From the NCBI RefSeq assembly GCF_030247195.1, contig NC_080672.1, forward strand, positions 90,344,113 through 90,408,112: a stretch of DNA of 64,000 nucleotides, written 5' to 3'. Positions 11,444 to 22,159 of the stretch are shown in pieces (positions within the stretch are counted from its first letter, which is position 1; each line of letters begins with the position of its first letter). The notes under the pieces are model-generated. The model saw nothing but the letters and a program-made list of their open reading frames with translations, did no database searches and was not told the DNA's origin. A program made the translations under genes and the position numbers. The stretch is from Topomyia yanbarensis (taxonomy: Eukaryota; Arthropoda; Insecta; Diptera; Culicidae).

Positions 11444-11507
11444 TGATTGGTTAGTTGGAGCGAAAAAGGCCGAGGCATTGTAAAAACAAAAATAGGTGGC
11501 TAGCCGT

Positions 11508-11757
11508 GCAGTAGGAAGTGACGCCAACCGTGGAGTTTCAGGGATTGCTCTTCGCAGCTTGCAAACAATGTATCGATACACCGTCTTCCGAACAACCGCT
11601 CTGAGTTGAGGCATATAAAAACTTTGTCGAAACTGGTTCACCACTGTTTCTGAATTTGCATGCTAAAACATCAGGTGATATGCTTCCACCATCACACTCG
11701 TCACCCGATGAATTGCAGGTAGAACAACTGGAAATTTTAGATATTTATTCACATGGT
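11508..11757 (-). pseudogene. BEL/Pao integrase zinc-binding region, duplicate 1
   Basis: Minus-strand continuation of the Pao frame on the far side of the R1 LINE. It encodes VNQFRQSFYMPQLRAVVRK (end of the HHCC zinc-binding segment) and PRLASLPTARLA, the linker just before the catalytic core. The first Cys of the CxxC pair is replaced (VYRYIVCKL). The stretch ends abruptly at 11757, where it is fused to R1 RT sequence; that junction is a duplication breakpoint and not a Pao boundary. Confidence 0.8.
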
Positions 11758-12887
11758 CGATCCTAGGCCCGGTGCTATGTAATCTCATGTATGACGGGGT
11801 TCTGAGACTGAAGTTCCCTCCTGGGGTCAAGATCATCGGCTTTGCCGACGACGTAAACTTGGAGGTCTACGGGGAGTCAATCCCTGAGGTAGAACTAACC
11901 ACAGAACACGCGATTAACACGGTGGGGGAATGGATGAGCACGAGAGGCCTGGAGCTCGCTCATCATAAGACAGAGGTAGTTATCGCCATCAACCGCAAGT
12001 CAGCACAACATGTGGGAGAAGTCGCGATCACTTCACAGCGGAGTCTGAAGTCTCTCGGAGTCATTATAGACGACAAGCTGACCTTCGGCAGCCACGTCGA
12101 CTATACATGTAAGAGAGCGTCGACTGCTGTTGCAGCTCTATCGAGGATGATGTCCAACAGCTCAAAGGTGTGCGCCAGTAGACGTAGGTTACTGGCAGGC
12201 GTTGCCGTATCTATCCTCAGGTACGGCGGCTCGTCATGGTCAAGAGCACTGAGGGTAACCAGTTACCTACAGAAACTGGAGAGAACCTACCGCGTGATGT
12301 GCCTCAGAGTGATATTTGCCTACCGCACGATATCACACGATGCATCCTGCGTGATAGCGAGCATGATGCCAGTCGGGCTGGTCATTCGGGAAGATGAGTG
12401 TTTTGAGCTACGTGGAAATAGAGGAGCCCGCGAGCGCACCAGGGTGACCTCGGTCGCCAGATGGCAGCGTGAGTGGGATAACTCATCGAAATGTAGGTGG
12501 ACCCACCGGCTGATACCTAACATGTCGAGCTGGGTGGGAAGACCCCATGGGGAAGTTCACTTTCATCTGACACAATTCCTGTCAGGCCATGGCTGTTTCC
12601 GACAGTACCTCCACAGGTTCGGGCACGCGGAGGTCCCAGCCTGCCCTGACTGCCCAGGTGTAGACGAAACTGCCGAACACATACTGTTCGTATGTCATCG
12701 GTTCGACGTCGAAGGAAGAGCAATGCTAGACGTCTGTGGCTGGGACACAACCCCTGATACCCTTATTCAGCGGATGTGTCAATCGGTGGAGAAGTGGAAC
12801 GCAGTCTCGGGTGCTACCACCCAGATTGCCTGTAGGCTACAGGTAATCTGGCGAACCGAGCAACAGACGACGGGCACGGCTAACTAG
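11758..12887 (+). pseudogene. R1-type reverse transcriptase, copy 2 (5' part absent)
   Basis: Nearly identical to the RT of copy 1 from the SILGP motif onward, including GFADDVNLEVYG and the terminal Cys-His region. Few substitutions are seen, plus a 3-base difference (one Glu codon near 12396). It begins in mid-gene exactly where Pao sequence stops (CACATGGT joined to CGATCCTAGG), so it arose by tandem duplication of the existing LINE/Pao junction and not by a fresh 5'-truncated insertion. It has no start of its own and is non-functional. Confidence 0.85.
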
Positions 12888-13577
12888 TGATTGGTTAGTT
12901 GGAGCGAAAAAGGCCGAGCGCAAAAAAGGGAGTGAATGGTCTCTTCATGCCGAGGCAGGCTTGGCGCAGCGACTGGCAACCGCGTAAGGGGTATGGTAGA
13001 GGCTAGCACAAAAGTAAGCCTAGCAAGGAATGAAAAAGGTGAGCACACAAGTCAGCCTCGCATGGTATGTCAGAAGTGGGGCCTAAGAAACATGTCCCAC
13101 ATGAGATGCCAGGGGGAGTGACAGAGGTATAATAGAGTGGCACGATCGAGAGTGAACCAGGTGATAGGGTGAGCACCCAAGTCAGCCTCACATGGTATGG
13201 GTGGGGCGAGCACACAAGTCAGCCTCGCAAAGAACGAAAAAGGTGAGCACAAAAGTCAGCCTCATGTGGAGTGTTTGAGAGTGAATCAAGGTGCGATAGA
13301 GAGAGCACCCAAGTAAGCCTCATACAGGACGTATGAACGCGTGAGTGAGAGTGAACGAGTACATTAAGTACAGCCATCCTCCCAGAAGTAATACCGAGAG
13401 GTAGTTCCTGGGAGGAACGATGGCGGAGCCCAATGGAGTTTAGTCGGTATTAATGGCAGCGTCACCATTCGAGCCCGACACGCCCCCAGTACACCCCGTG
13501 TGGTAGCTTGGACACCTACCAATAGCACGTGTACTGGGCTAGGACGTAAAGGTCTTCTCCATTGTAAAAACAAAAAT
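12888..13577 (+). repeat. R1-clade LINE 3' UTR with internal repeats
   Basis: Full 3' UTR, ending CATTGTAAAAACAAAAAT before the target duplication; copy 1 lacks about 640 bp of it. It contains about six diverged repeats of GAGCACACAAGTCAGCCTC separated by 25-60 bases (about 13010-13330). A later segment (13370-13550) has pairing potential around CAGTACACCCCGTGTGG and CACGTGTACTGGGC. Minus-strand open frames here are by-products. Confidence 0.75.
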
Positions 13578-13591
13578 AGGTGGCTAGCCGT

Positions 13592-13862
13592 GCAATGTAT
13601 CGATACACCGCCTTCCGAACAACCGCTCTGAGTTGAGGCACATAAAAACTTTGTCGAAACTGGTTCACCACTGTTTTTGAATTTGCATGCTAAAACATCC
13701 GGTGATATGCTTCCACCATCACACTCGTCACCCGATGAATTGCAGGTAGAACAACTGGAAATTTCAGATATTTATTCACATGGTTTGCCGCTCCAATTCG
13801 CCCATCTACTTGAAGAACCCCAGCACTGTCAACTAGCGGTGTCAGCCGGTATAACGGGCTGA
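13592..13862 (-). pseudogene. BEL/Pao polyprotein, region upstream of integrase, duplicate 2
   Basis: Minus-strand frame that repeats the zinc-binding piece of 11508-11757 and extends further toward the N-terminus: ISPLYRLTPLVDSAGVLQVD, then GRIGAANHVN, KFPVVLPAIHRVT and EAYHRMF, the normal BEL/Pao run-in to integrase. A stop follows YHRMF, and the HANSKTVVNQF line gives the zinc-binding His. It lacks 57 bp present in duplicate 1. At 13863 it is cut by GAGAAAGGC-repeat sequence. Confidence 0.8.
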
Positions 13863-13956
13863 TTTTATGTATATGGGAATTTCATACGTGATCGCACTCT
13901 TGAACCCGTAACTCCTCAATTGGAAGTCGGAATTGAATGAAATTCAATACCAACCT
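13863..13956 (+). repeat. Left half of a GAGAAAGGC repeat split by the RTE element
   Basis: Carries the module words GTGATCGCACTCTTGAACCCG and AATTCAATACCAACCTATG, and stops at the RTE left target duplication. The module resumes at 18374 with GGGAACGTTATACCTTTCAT, the expected next words of the same repeat unit. Confidence 0.7.
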
Positions 13957-14414
13957 ATGCGAACGTTGTGGTCGGTAAAGGTTGGGTAATGCGTAACACA
14001 GAGCCTCTTCCCAGCGTCTCCTATCCCTACCTCCCCGTGGTACTGGCCAGGAACTACGAGCAACCTTAGGGGAGATCGGATAACCAACCCCGGTGGGAAG
14101 TTTGGTCGTGGGTTGACAGAGAGGGGGGGGGGGGGGGGTTGGGTTTGCTGCTGCAAGCCTGAGCGCCTGAGCGTCTGATCTCCAGGAGGAGCGGCTCGAA
14201 ACAGCGTCTGTTCCCCATGTTAGGGGCGACTGATCATCGTCCGAGTGTCAGTGAAGTACTCTAAGCTCAACTGTGCATTATGGTCCTCCGGAATGTTATA
14301 GGGGGTTGGTTGCGAGCCAGCCGTAAAAAACCAATTGCAACGAAAAGTCAACAAGATAAAAATGCGAACCGATACCAATGGCAACGACCACTGCGACGAA
14401 AAGGGATTAGCGAT

Positions 14415-15176
14415 TGGAAGCTCGGAACGTGAAACTTCAGATCTCTCGACTCCTTCGGGAGCACCCGCGTACTCGCCGATGTTCTCAAGGACCGCGGGTT
14501 CGGAATCGTAGCGCTGCAGGAGGTGTGTTGGACAGGATCCATGGAGCGAACGTTTAGAGGTAATCATACCATCAGCTGCGGCAACACACATGAACTAGGG
14601 ACAGCTTTTATTGTGATGGGCGATATGCAAAGGCGCGTGATCGGTTGGTGGCCGATCGACGAAAGAATGTGCAGGTTGAGGATCAAGGGCCGTTTCTTCA
14701 ACATCAGCATAATAAACGTGCACAGCCCTCACTCCGGAAGCCAAGACGTCAAGGTCATCATTGGGGACTTAAACTCTCAGGTAGGCCAGGAGGAGGAATT
14801 CAGACCGACGATTGGAAAGTTCAACGCTCACCAGCTGACGAATGAGAAGGGCTTTCGACTCATTGATTTCGCCGCCTCCAAGAACATGGCCATTCGTAGC
14901 ACCTTCTTCCAGCACAGCCTCCCTTATCATTACACCTGGAGATCACCGCTACAGACGGAATCGCAAATCGTTTATGTCCTGATCAATGGACGACACTTTT
15001 CCGACATTATCGACGTCAGGACCTATCGTGGCGCTAACATTGACTCTGATCACGACCTGGTGATGGTTAAATTGCGCCCAAAACTATCCGTTATTAATCA
15101 TGTACGCTACCGACGGCCGCCTCGGTACGATCTGGAGCGACTGAAGCTATCAGATGTCGCCACTGCATACGCGTAG
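14415..15176 (+). pseudogene. RTE ORF, APE endonuclease domain
   Basis: Target-nicking endonuclease. The frame runs from LGT-stop-NFRSL (the conserved Trp of TWN is a TGA at 14430-14432) through GFGIVALQEVCWTG (catalytic Glu). Then come IIGDLNSQVG (catalytic GDxN) and ANIDSDHDLVMVKL (catalytic Asp-His). An in-frame TAG at 15174 ends it where the family reads on into the linker. The catalytic residues are visible, so the lesions are recent nonsense changes and not domain loss. A downstream Met at 14523 is internal and not the true start. Confidence 0.8.
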
Positions 15177-16267
15177 CACCTCGAGACAGCGTTGCCGGAC
15201 GACGACGTGGCTCCTCTAGAGGACTGCTGGAGAACAGTAAAAGTAGCCATCAACAACGTAGCTGAGGACATTGTCGGGTACGAGGAACGGAGACGACGGA
15301 ACGATTGGTTCGAAGAGGAGTAGAGGTTTTGGAGGAAAAAAATCAGCGCGAGCGGCTATGCTGCAGCATGGAACCCGACAGAATGTGGAACGATACAAAC
15401 AGAAGCGGAGGCAGCAGACACGCCTCTTCCGGGAGAGAAAAAAAACACCGCCTGGAAGAAGCGGAGTGCAAGGAAATGGAACTACTGTGCCGTTCTCAAG
15501 ATACACGGAAGTTCTACCAGAAACTCATCGCATCCCGCAAAGGCTTCGTGCCGCAAGTCGAAATATGTAGGGATAAGGACGGTGACCGTGAGATGATCGA
15601 AAGGTGAAAGCAGCACTTCGACGAGCACCTGAACGGCGAGGAGAATGTAGGTACAGATGACCAAGGCAACGGAGGATTTGACTACGACAGTGCAGTTGAG
15701 GACGGGAATGAACCAACTCCCACGTTGAGGGAAGTTAAGGATGCCACCCAACAGCTCAAGAACAACAAAGCAGCTGGCAAAGATGGCATCGCAGCAGAAC
15801 TCTTCAAGTTGGGCCCGGAAAAGTTGGCCACTTGTCTACACCGGTTAGTAGTCAGGATCTCGGAAACCGAACAGCTACCGGTGTAGTGGAAAGAAGGGGT
15901 GATCTGCCCCATTAACAAGAAAGGTGACCATTTGGAGTGTTAGAACTTCCGAGCAATCACCATTTTGAATGCCGCCTACAAAGTGCTATCCCAGATCATC
16001 TTCCGTCGTCTATCACCTAAAGTGAATGAGTTTGTGGGAAGTTATCAGCCGGCTTCATCGATAGCCGGTCGACAACGGACCAGATCTTCACCGTACGGCA
16101 AATCCTCCAGAAATGCCGTGAATATCAGGTCCCAACGCATCACCTGTTCATCGACTTCAAGGCGGCATACGACAGTATCGACCGCGTAGAGCTATGGAAA
16201 ATCATGGACGAAAACAGCTTTCCCGAGAAGCTGACTCGACTGATCAAAGCAACGATGGACGGTGTAA
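15177..16267 (+). pseudogene. RTE ORF, linker and N-terminal part of reverse transcriptase
   Basis: Multi-frame continuation of the RTE protein: a basic linker (YKQKRRQQTRLFRERKK), then LKNNKAAGKDGIAAELFK (start of RT palm), WKEGVICPINKKGD, NFRAITILNAAYKVLSQIIF and HLFIDFKAAYDSIDR (motif A Asp). Several stops (for example at 15894 and 15942) and at least three frame changes occur. It ends at codons for TMDGV, where the GAGAAAGGC repeat interrupts it; the RT resumes at 17387. Confidence 0.8.
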
Positions 16268-17386
16268 ATAAAAACCTGTTTTAATCCACGTAGCGGTGCA
16301 ATTGTGCCTTTCTCATTTCTCTAAACTATGGCACGGAGGCTTTTTATGTTCAACATAATTGTGGAAATGTCCATTACATTCTTAGTACACTTTGCACTTA
16401 TACACAATGCATTGGCTTGCCAGCCACGAACTTGATGAACTACGTGTCGAGGGTGAAACACTTGAAACAAACAAATATCATACTTCATTAGCCTAATCAG
16501 CATTAGATCAATGTTATCTGCTTGCTAACTCATTTTGTCATGCGGGGATGGGTATGTGAGGAGGGCGAAAGTCCCATGAACTAACGACTCCCCAGCTTAA
16601 ATTGGTATGCTTTGTAATATAGTGGTGGTTTAAAGATGATGGGGTTGAAAGGGAGGGTTATGAGGTGGTAGTCTGAGGGGTGATTTAAGGAGATTTTTAA
16701 AGGGGGGGAGTGAACAGTAGAGGGGGGGTGTAACCCCTCTCCGTAAACCATCAACTACGCCCCTGTTAAAATCCAGAAACCTTATGCGAGTCGAAAAAAA
16801 AAATTTGGCCGGGATTAGGTTAACGTTTTTCAGAGTGATTGCATAACCTTTCTATATGAGAAAGGCAACAATGTGCAAAATCCAAAAAAGTGAATCTTCG
16901 TCAAATTTTTTTCGTGTTTGCATCAAATCTCGACGTTTTATGCACCTTGAATACATTTAGCATCAAAAATAAAAATTCTATTTTTAATTTTTCCTATAGT
17001 TTTTATGAGAAATTTCTGTGTAGCCGCACTCTGAAACCCGTAATTCCGGAACCAGAATTCCGATCGATCCAAAATTCAATAGCAGCCGATGGGAAGGTTG
17101 CACCTTTCATTTGAGACTAAGTTTGGGCAAATCGGTCCAGCCATCTCTGAGAAAAATGAGTGACATTATTTGACACATACGCACATACATACACACACAC
17201 ATACACACACATACACACATACACACACATACACACACATACATACACACATACACACACACATACAGACTTTTTCCGATCTCGACGAACTGAGTCGAAT
17301 GGGATATGACACTCGGCCCTCCGGGCCGGGATTAGGTTGACGTTTTTCAGAGTGATTGCATAACCTTTCTATATGAGAAAGGCAAA
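16268..17386 (+). mobile_element. GAGAAAGGC dispersed repeat inserted in the RTE reverse transcriptase
   Basis: Starts TAAAAACCTGTTTTAATCCA and ends CTATATGAGAAAGGCAAA, the same ends as the 24927-27677 copy. GTGCCTTTCTCAT near the left end and ATGAGAAAGGC at the right end form an inverted pair. The ATGAGAAAGGC word occurs a second time internally (about 16858), dividing the copy into two subunits; the second holds a CACATACA-rich microsatellite and CGACGAACTGAGTCGAATGG. No protein is encoded. Removing it restores RTE codons in phase, so the ends are close to exact. Confidence 0.75.
17173..17268. repeat. (CA)n/(TACA)n microsatellite inside the dispersed repeat
   Basis: About 95 bp of mixed ACACAC and ATACAC units. 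A similar but shorter tract occupies the same place in the 24927-27677 copy (about 26880-26935), so this is a constitutive part of the repeat that varies in length. Confidence 0.85.
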
Positions 17387-18344
17387 AACAGTATAAGGAT
17401 TTCGGGTGAACTTTCCAGTCCATTCGAACCTCGACGGGAACTGAGACAAGGTGATGGACTCTCGTATCTACTATTCAACATTGCTCTGGAAGGTATAATG
17501 CGACGAGCCGGGCTCAACAGTCGGGGCACGATCTTCACGAAATTTGAATGCTTCGCGGACGATATGGACATTATCGCCCGAACATTTGGAACGGTGGCAG
17601 ACCTGTACACCCGCCTGAAACGCGAAGCAGCGAAGGTTAGACTGGTGGTAAATGCGTCCAAAACAAAGTATATGCTAGTAGGTGTAACCGAAAACGACAG
17701 GATGCGGCTAGGAAACAGCGTTTCGATCGACGGGGATACCTTCGAGGTAGTGGAGGATTTTGTCTACCTAGGATCCTTATTAACAATAAGACAATAACGT
17801 GAGCCGTGAAATCCGAAAACGCATCATCAGTGGAAGTCGGGCCTACTATGGGCTCCAGAAGAAACTGCGGTCAAGAAAGATTCACCCCCGCACCAAATGC
17901 ACCACATACAAAACACTTTTAAGACCGGTGGTTCTCTACAGGCACGAGACTTGGATCATGCTCGAGGAGGACCTGCAAGCGCTAGGAGTTTTCGAGCGAC
18001 GGGTGCTAAGGACGATCTTCGGCGGTGTGCAGGAGAACGGTGTGTGGCGGCGAAAGATGAACCAAGAGCTCGCTGCACTCTGTGGCGAACCCAGTATCTA
18101 AAAGGTGGCCAAAGCTGGAAGGATACGGTGGGCAGTGCATGTTGCAAGAATGCCGGACAACAATGCTGCAAAGATGATGTTCGCTAATGATCCGGTTGGT
18201 ACAAGAAGGCGAGGAGCGCAGAGAGCACGATGGACGGACCAGGTGGAACGTGATTTGGCGAGTGTTGGGCGTAACCGACGTTGGAGAGCGGCAGCTACAA
18301 ATCAAGTATTGTGGAGGCAAATTGTTGATTCAATGTTATCATAA
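17387..18344 (+). pseudogene. RTE ORF, reverse transcriptase C-terminal part
   Basis: Continues after the inserted repeat with RISGELSSPFEPRRELRQGD, LSYLLFNIALEG, then the catalytic box CFADDMDIIAR (both Asp present) and VNASKTKYMLVG. A TAA-frameshift cluster near 17790 breaks the frame. The thumb and tail follow as RRVLRTIFGGVQENGVWRRK, a stop after GEPSI (about 18099), then GRIRWAVHVARMPDNN and QRARWTDQVERDL, the standard RTE C-terminus. The stop at about 18344 is followed by the short-repeat 3' tail. Confidence 0.85.
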
Positions 18345-18373
18345 AATTGACTTTGAACTAAATAAATGAATGA

Positions 18374-18545
18374 ATGGGAACGTTATACCTTTCATTTGAG
18401 ACTAAGTTTGAGAAAATCGGCTCGGCCATCTCCGAGTAACCGATGTGCACATTTTTGGTCACATACATACGCACACACACAGACATTTGCCGAACTCAAC
18501 AAACTGAGTCCAATGGTATAAGAGACTCAGCCCTCCGGAGATAGT
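18374..18545 (+). repeat. Right half of the GAGAAAGGC repeat split by the RTE element
   Basis: Resumes the module interrupted at 13956: GGGAACGTTATACCTTTCAT, ACTAAGTTTGAGAAAATCGG, a CACATACATACGCACAC tract and ACTGAGTCCAATGGTATAAG, ending in CCCTCCGG. The first 11 bases are the RTE right target duplication. Confidence 0.7.
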
Positions 18546-20553
18546 GTGAAAATAGGCACAATATCCTATGTACGACTTTTAAGGATTACAGTTTGAGTTA
18601 GCATTTTCTGTAGTCGAGCAAAGAGTTCATTGCTAAACTTTGCAGTTGAGTATTTCATGCGTTTCAGTACCGTTGATTTTTCTTTAAATGATTGTTAAGA
18701 GTCTGCAGATACAAAAGAACTTAATTAAACAGTCGTCATAGACGCAAAGCTTCACTGGATTCCAAGAGGATATTGCCAACCACTGGCACTGCTCAAATTG
18801 GCGCGAAATCCGTAAACGCATTCAAAATGACGAGTTCTCGAATGAATCCAAAATTTGTAATAGACTCTCATACACGAAGCGACTACCGAAGTGTTTTACA
18901 GTACGCCATGAGCGGGCATAACTCACCTGAATAAATAATTTTCTAATTAAAATAGATTTCAGAATTAATGATTTATGGCCCCAGAGGGACAGCGAAGGCC
19001 CGAAACGACATCATCGGGAAGAGCAGCAAGCTCTTGAGGATCGATTGCCTTCCGTATGGCTGTCTATTCAAGATAGGATACCATTATTGTCATCCCTATC
19101 ATAATCATCATCATCATCATCATCATCGCCGCTATCAGCATGGTCATCGAAGTTCGACCGTCACTTGAACCGTTCATCGACCAGTTGATGCTGGCAAAGG
19201 GGACCCTCGGAAATGGGCAGCAGCAAATTTTGCCACCAGATCTTCGGTTCGGTAACGGGTGATGAAGGTGTGCTGATTCAAATGGCCGAATAAATGCAAA
19301 TCAACGTCCGTTTCGGTGCCCGGCCCAAAATCCAGTGGAGTGCTCTTCTCTAGCGTAAATGATGTGCGCTGACACCAACGGCTGCCATCTCATCAATTTT
19401 AATTGAATGGCCTTACTAATTTTCCTGTCGCTGGGTTGGCTCGGCTGATGATGAGAGTGGCTTTCGTTGATGTCCTTGTTGAAATATACTGTCGTACCTA
19501 TTGTTGAGCAGCAGTTTGTAAGGCAAAAGAGTCATTTGAATTCGGCTTAACAAGAAAGTTCCCCTTAATTTCCATCTACCGTGCTTTTGTACGGTTTAAT
19601 GATTTCGCTGAAACATTGAAACAGTCATTTTTTTCTAAGTGAATAGTCACGGAAATCAAACTCGCTCGAAAAATTTGTAAAGTATTTTGCTCCACCAGCC
19701 GCGCTACTCGTTCTGGTACAGTTCTGTTTCCGGATGGGAAAGCGCCTTCCTAATTAGCTGGTATTTTCTCGTCGTCTCTAGCATTTCCTGTAAAACTGAT
19801 AAAGAGTTTTAAGTTTTCAGCAGCACAGTTTCCGGTTCCGACCAACTGGAGTACTCGGATGAATCAGCCAGATTCCGTTTGCGTCTCTTCGTACTTGTAC
19901 AGAAAGCGAAACACGGTTCTGTTCTTCGATGCCTTCTGGCCTAGGCACTTCAGGATGAACCATTCCAACCAGCCATAGTGTAGCATTCGTTCGCTAATTC
20001 TTCCACTAGATTAACTAGCTCGGAAAATATGAAATGTTTTCAAAATTAAACATTTTTCGAGCTCATTTTCACTCAACAAGAGAAGAGGAAAACCCTGCCG
20101 CCACCTTGTTAATCCATTCGTTTTCCACACATTTTCATTAAGTATATACCTACCCGCCCGTCTCAGTGCGGAGGGCTAGCTCCAGCGGATCGGAGGAGAA
20201 ATTTGCTACTTACTTATTCTTTTCGAATCTTGCAACAGTTGGTCCACCATCAAAGGCGTTCTCGTGGCTGTGCCGTGGCTCCGTTACGATGAGAGCGAAC
20301 TATGAAAGGAGCCAGCCAGCAATGAAACAACACCGTACCAAACGGCCCTCCAGCGTGTTTCGTATCATAGAAATTTAGCTACAAGCTGTGAACGGGGTAC
20401 AGTAAACGATGTATAAGTGTATATGCTTGTCAGGAAAGTTAATTGTATATCGTTATATTTGCTATTTAACGTGGCGTTGCGAACGTCTTTGAGAAATGAA
20501 GTATCGAATCGAAAAAGCCTTTGGTTCGATTCCGAGTTTTCGGGACTGTATTA
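18546..20553. other. Gene-free stretch with a short (ATC)n tract
   Basis: No transposon protein or repeat family recognised. (ATC)n occurs at about 19099-19127. The largest open frames are about 70 codons without domains. The region resembles the blocks at 0.9-2.9 and 39.3-41.6 kb and is probably older single-copy DNA. Confidence 0.5.
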
Positions 20554-20555
20554 TA

Positions 20556-22153
20556 CAGGGTGTTTGGTTCATGGTTAAGAATCTCTCGGGGGATGATAGA
20601 CTATCATACTTGGAGAAAAAAATTGTTGTGCACATACCCTCAAATCTCAACCGTTACAGAGTTATTGAACTTTTTGTGAAAAAAACTTATTTGTCTTAAA
20701 ATACCTCTAACTTTAAAAGTATACTTTGTATTTTAAATGTTTTAGCTTCATTCGAAAGGTGAGAAAATTTTCTATTGAATGGTGTTCTCATATTTTTTGG
20801 CTAATTAGTTTTAATTACCTTTTAGCTGTAAAGTAGTTAAAAGTTAGTGTTTTGAGAAGGTTTTTGCTAATTTTCTCTAAATAATGAAGTATGATTATAG
20901 CAATATCCATTATCCAAAAGTTGGGTTTTAGGGCGATTCATAATTTGTTCTTAGACGTCATATTCCTATCTCTTCTCATTGCTTTGTAATTTCATTACTA
21001 TACTTTTCCTGTAACCGACTGGCAAGTGCTTAAACGACTCTAATCTAAAAAATATGCTTTATATCGATATTTACAAGATTTCATTGGAAAGCTGAGAAAA
21101 TGTTCTATCAGTGTATGTACAAATATCTTTTAGCTAAGTGTACTAAATGATTTTTTGCTAACGAAATAACTCAAAATTTGTGTTTTTTAATTATTCTAAT
21201 TTTTAATCAACAAAATTTATCGTTACTCTTGTTCATTTGATGCCCTTTAATGTTTATATAACTTTTTATTTGATAATTTGTCTATATTTCTTTTCATTTT
21301 GCTGCTATTTAATAGTTAACACAGCACGACCTCGCCACAAATGTAGTGGGTTCGAAATCGTTATTTTTGCACATGAAACGATGCGATAAAAACGATTTTG
21401 CGTCGAAACCAAAAGAGATAATTGGATGGAATCAAAGAAAGAACTGTAGAACTTGCTGAGATGCATTATTTCCATGATAATAATGGTGATGTTTATTATT
21501 TATTATTTTAAGAAAATTAACGAAAATGCTAATAAGAGCACTAACTTTAAACTAATTTACTTCTAAAAGAATACTAAATTCACTTAACTGAAAGGTTTTA
21601 ATACATTTTTCTCTGTAAAATTTTCCTGGCTTCCGAAAAAAAACAATAAGTGCCATACTTTTTCAATTAGAGCTAATATTAGTGAAAATGAGATAAAAAT
21701 ATCTAAGTTGAATAACCCAAACTCATGAAAATAAGAAAAAGTAAGTGTATCATGTCAAAGAACGAATTATGCAGCTCTTCAAGACTAACAATCTGGATTA
21801 TTAAAATGATGAGGTTAACTATTAGGATTTTCAAGAAATGAACGAAAAATCGATTAAAATTGTTTAATTTTCAATAAATTACTTTGAAAAGGCTACTTAA
21901 ACTTATCAGCTGAAACATGTGACGGCATCACTCAATGCGAAATTTTCTCACCTTCCCAGTGACTTAAAATATTTGAAATACAAAGTATACTTTTTGAGTT
22001 AGAGGTATTTTAAGACAAATAAGTTTTTAACACAAAAAGTTCAATAACTTTGTAATAGTTGAGATTTGATGGTATGTGTAGAACAATTTTTTTCTCCAAA
22101 TATGACAAACAATCACTCCTCGAGAGGTTCTTAACCATGAACCAAACACCCTG
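20556..22153. mobile_element. TA-flanked fold-back element with about 230-bp inverted arms
   Basis: Left end CAGGGTGTTTGGTTCATGG and right end CCATGAACCAAACACCCTG are perfect inverted copies, each bordered by TA. Similarity continues inward: GTATACTTTGTATTT (about 20720) pairs with AAATACAAAGTATAC (about 21976), so the arms are about 230 bp. The roughly 1.1-kb centre is AT-rich and non-coding. The similar short open frames in the two arms are the same sequence read from both sides. TA sites suggest Tc1/mariner mobilisation. Confidence 0.75.
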
Positions 22154-22159
22154 TATACA

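Larger units (their letters stand above)
8274..11493 (+). mobile_element. R1-clade non-LTR retrotransposon, copy 1 (internally deleted)
   Basis: Two-ORF LINE: a gag-like ORF1 with three CCHC knuckles, then an endonuclease-RT ORF2 whose start overlaps the ORF1 stop by about 4 bases. The 3' end reads CATTGTAAAAACAAAAAT. It lies between two copies of AGGTGGCTAGCCGT. It was inserted in the integrase codons of a minus-strand BEL/Pao element, in the opposite orientation. Compared with copy 2 it has lost about 640 bp of 3' UTR. It has also lost most of the endonuclease. It is not inserted in rDNA, so it is an R1-clade relative and not R1 in its usual 28S target. Confidence 0.85.
13968..18373 (+). 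mobile_element. RTE-clade (JAM1-like) non-LTR retrotransposon, apparently full length
   Basis: Single-ORF LINE with an APE endonuclease and RT, and a 3' end of short repeats (AAATGAATGAATG), as is usual for RTE. It is flanked by ATGCGAACGTT (13957-13967) and ATGGGAACGTT (18374-18384), an 11-bp target duplication with one mismatch. Removing the 1.1-kb repeat at about 16268-17386 leaves about 3.3 kb, normal for RTE. The 5' UTR (13968 to about 14410) includes a G-run at about 14125-14141. The JAM1 comparison is from memory of the family. Many stops and frameshifts show that it is dead. Confidence 0.8.

Noticed and set aside
8274..11493. R1 element as evidence of 28S rDNA
   Set aside because: Flanks are BEL/Pao codons; no rRNA sequence recognised on either side.
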